Below, piece after piece: positions 6,161 through 6,629 of a stretch of DNA of 6,629 nucleotides. Both the position numbers and the translations under genes were made by a program. How positions within the stretch are numbered: the first letter of the stretch is position 1; each line of letters begins with the position of its first letter. The DNA is from Actinomycetota bacterium (GTDB taxonomy: Bacteria; Actinomycetota; Actinomycetes; Nanopelagicales; Nanopelagicaceae). The notes beneath the pieces were generated by a model. It worked only from the letters and a program-made list of their open reading frames with translations, was not told the origin of the DNA and ran no database searches. Location of the stretch: positions 1-6,629 of the forward strand of contig RGOY01000068.1 in assembly GCA_010028225.1 (NCBI GenBank). Direction: 5' to 3'.

Positions 6161-6333
6161 TGAATCCCTTCGTTAAGACTTGGAAAGTAAGTTTCATATA
6201 TGCTAGTGGCAATGTTTTGACCACTACTGTGCGCACCATCAACAAAAGATTTGCCAAATTGAGCGCCAATGAAGCTTTCGGCAATCCTATTGAGCGTCCT
6301 GAAAAAATCACCGTAAGCGTGGTCAAGTCTTGA
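6160..6333 (+). CDS. Small hypothetical protein, 57 aa, first unit of the right-hand array
   Basis: The ORF starts MNPFVKTWKVSFIYASGNV and ends ...EKITVSVVKS, with TGA at 6331-6333. It is basic (many Lys and Arg), has alternating hydrophobic/polar stretches (WKVSFIYAS, NVLTTTV, ITVSVV) suggesting a small beta-rich fold, and has no signal peptide, Cys pair or membrane span. I do not recognise a family. It has no Shine-Dalgarno and no convincing -10. Its stop codon lies inside repeat copy B (the TGA of CTTGAC). Support comes from its position between two repeats, its shared orientation with the next two ORFs and its filling of the inter-repeat space. A minus-strand frame across the same bases (6133-6336) is an alternative reading, less well supported. 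Confidence 0.5.
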   Translation: MNPFVKTWKVSFIYASGNVLTTTVRTINKRFAKLSANEAFGNPIERPEKITVSVVKS

Positions 6334-6356
6334 CAAATTAAAAAAAGTAGTTCAAG
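6329..6356 (+). repeat. Repeat copy B (28 bp, CTTGA...TCAAG arms)
   Basis: The outer arms CTTGA and TCAAG are exact inverted complements 18 bp apart, around an A-rich core ending AAAAAAAGTAGT. Together with flanking bases the perfect arms extend to TCTTGA/TCAAGA (6328-6357). The same arms with the same 18-bp separation occur in copy C. An 11-6-11 subdivision, as in XerCD/dif-type sites, is possible, with 7 of 11 arm positions complementary. The element also contains TTGACA (6330-6335) and CAAGAT (6353-6358) 17 bp apart, so it can equally be read as a promoter. Confidence 0.75.
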
Positions 6357-6358
6357 AT
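6330..6358 (+). promoter_or_regulatory. Possible promoter for the 68-aa ORF
   Basis: A perfect TTGACA -35 lies 17 bp before CAAGAT, and ATG follows 9 nt later without a Shine-Dalgarno, fitting a leaderless or very short leader mRNA. An alternative -10 is TATCTT (6358-6363), but it would need a 22-bp spacer. Confidence 0.45.
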
Positions 6359-6367
6359 ATCTTCATC

Positions 6368-6574
6368 ATGAGAAAAGAACGCTGCAAGGACGGTAAGAAA
6401 TATATGCTGGTCGGCACCATCAATTATTTTGGTCCAATCCTAACTTGGGCTGATAAGATCAAGGATTTTCGAGCCTGCGATCTTGAAGCTGTCAGCAAAA
6501 GCGATGCACTGCTGCTGAAGGCAGAAGGTGAGAATGTGGTGCGAATCAAAGCTAATGGCGCAAAGTGGTATTAA
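6368..6574 (+). CDS. Small hypothetical protein, 68 aa, second unit of the right-hand array
   Basis: The ORF starts MRKERCKDGKKYMLVG and ends ...RIKANGAKWY, with TAA at 6572-6574. It is highly basic at the N-terminus. Segments such as KYMLVGTINYFG, DALLLKAEGENVVRIKANG and the aromatic end suggest a small mixed alpha/beta or beta-barrel-like protein. There is one Cys in the N-terminal basic patch (C6) and a second in FRACDLE, with no membrane span or signal peptide. I recognise no family. Coding status is supported by the full-length frame between repeat copies B and C, by the promoter-like TTGACA-17-CAAGAT upstream, and by a start-codon distance identical to that of the next unit. The style is typical of phage or accessory small proteins, but that is inference. 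Confidence 0.6.
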   Translation: MRKERCKDGKKYMLVGTINYFGPILTWADKIKDFRACDLEAVSKSDALLLKAEGENVVRIKANGAKWY

Positions 6575-6577
6575 GTT

Positions 6578-6605
6578 CTTGACTTTTTATAAAAAGTAAT
6601 TCAAG
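6578..6605 (+). repeat. Repeat copy C (28 bp, CTTGA...TCAAG arms with perfect central palindrome)
   Basis: CTTGA and TCAAG arms are separated by 18 bp as in copy B. The interior contains the perfect 16-bp palindrome ACTTTTTATAAAAAGT (6582-6597). Treated as 11-6-11, the two arms are complementary at 8 of 11 positions around ATAAAA. The left 20 bases match junction copy A at 19 of 20. The flanking TTCAAGATAT is shared exactly with copy B. Confidence 0.8.
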
Positions 6606-6607
6606 AT
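6579..6607 (+). promoter_or_regulatory. Possible promoter for the third small ORF
   Basis: TTGACT (6579-6584), a 17-bp spacer and CAAGAT (6602-6607) are followed after 9 nt by ATG at 6617. Both the spacer and the distance to ATG equal those of the promoter at copy B. TATTCT (6607-6612) is an alternative -10. Confidence 0.4.
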
Positions 6608-6616
6608 ATTCTCACG

Positions 6617-6629
6617 ATGAATCAAAAAT
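6617..6629 (+). CDS. Start of a third small ORF, cut off by the window edge
   Basis: Only ATG AAT CAA AAA T is visible (MNQK...). Its call rests on the position of the ATG, exactly 9 nt behind the CAAGAT of repeat copy C, as for the 68-aa ORF behind copy B. Nothing can be said about function. Confidence 0.4.

Noticed and set aside
5805..6326. 173-codon minus-strand frame crossing the junction
   Set aside because: Through 5805-6120 it is the wrong frame of rplO. It only becomes long because it runs through the junction, and it has no motif.
6133..6336. 67-codon minus-strand frame MSRLDHAYG... as a remnant of rpmD or another operon gene
   Set aside because: It bears no resemblance to L30 and is antisense to the 57-aa ORF, which better fits the repeat boundaries and orientation of its neighbours. 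I cannot exclude it fully.
6124..6605. CRISPR array or classical integron attC sites
   Set aside because: Only three elements 205-249 bp apart, too far for CRISPR spacers. I found no GTTRRRY/RYYYAAC attC core pairs flanking the ORFs.

Overview
The window looks like a piece of an Actinomycetota chromosome of moderate G+C. The evidence is the gene order rplO-secY-adk-map, an actinobacterial-looking SecY, a 220-residue adenylate kinase with a Cys4 LID, and start codons that lie 6 nt behind TAnnnT -10 boxes with no Shine-Dalgarno, which is the leaderless layout common in this phylum. A small-genome freshwater actinobacterium would fit, but I cannot place it more precisely.

Left part (1-2836). 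The N-terminus of a Gfo/Idh/MocA-type NAD-binding oxidoreductase runs off the left edge on the minus strand. Upstream of it on the same strand is an M24 'pita-bread' protein that seems to have lost its metal-binding aspartates. Divergent to that is an aldehyde dehydrogenase of the succinate-semialdehyde dehydrogenase (GabD) type. The divergent promoter and the first 18 codons of the dehydrogenase are duplicated in tandem (82-bp period). The first copy is frameshifted into a 50-codon dead-end ORF and the second starts the intact gene. The 58 bp between the convergent dehydrogenase and map genes (2837-2894) show no convincing terminator hairpin.

Middle part (2895-6132, minus strand). This is the 3' end of the spc ribosomal-protein operon: rplO (L15), secY, adk, map. 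The genes are tightly packed: a 3-bp gap for rplO/secY, a 1-bp overlap for secY/adk and a 20-bp gap for adk/map. They link ribosome assembly, protein export, adenine nucleotide balance and N-terminal methionine removal. The operon ends with map; no infA/rpmJ follows.

Right part (6124-6629). The operon is cut exactly at the first codons of rplO. The start codon is gone, an in-frame TAA sits just upstream, and the expected rpmD (L30) and rpsE are absent. In their place are A+T-richer units on the opposite strand: a 57-aa ORF, a 68-aa ORF and the start of a third. Each is preceded by a related 28-bp element (6124, 6329, 6578). The two best copies have CTTGA...TCAAG outer arms around an A/T-rich core, with identical spacing to the next ATG. 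This is either a small cassette array or phage-like block joined to the ribosomal operon, with repeats that resemble tyrosine-recombinase core sites and/or reiterated promoters, or else a chimeric junction made during amplification or assembly. It is the most interesting part of the window, and the sequence alone cannot separate these explanations.
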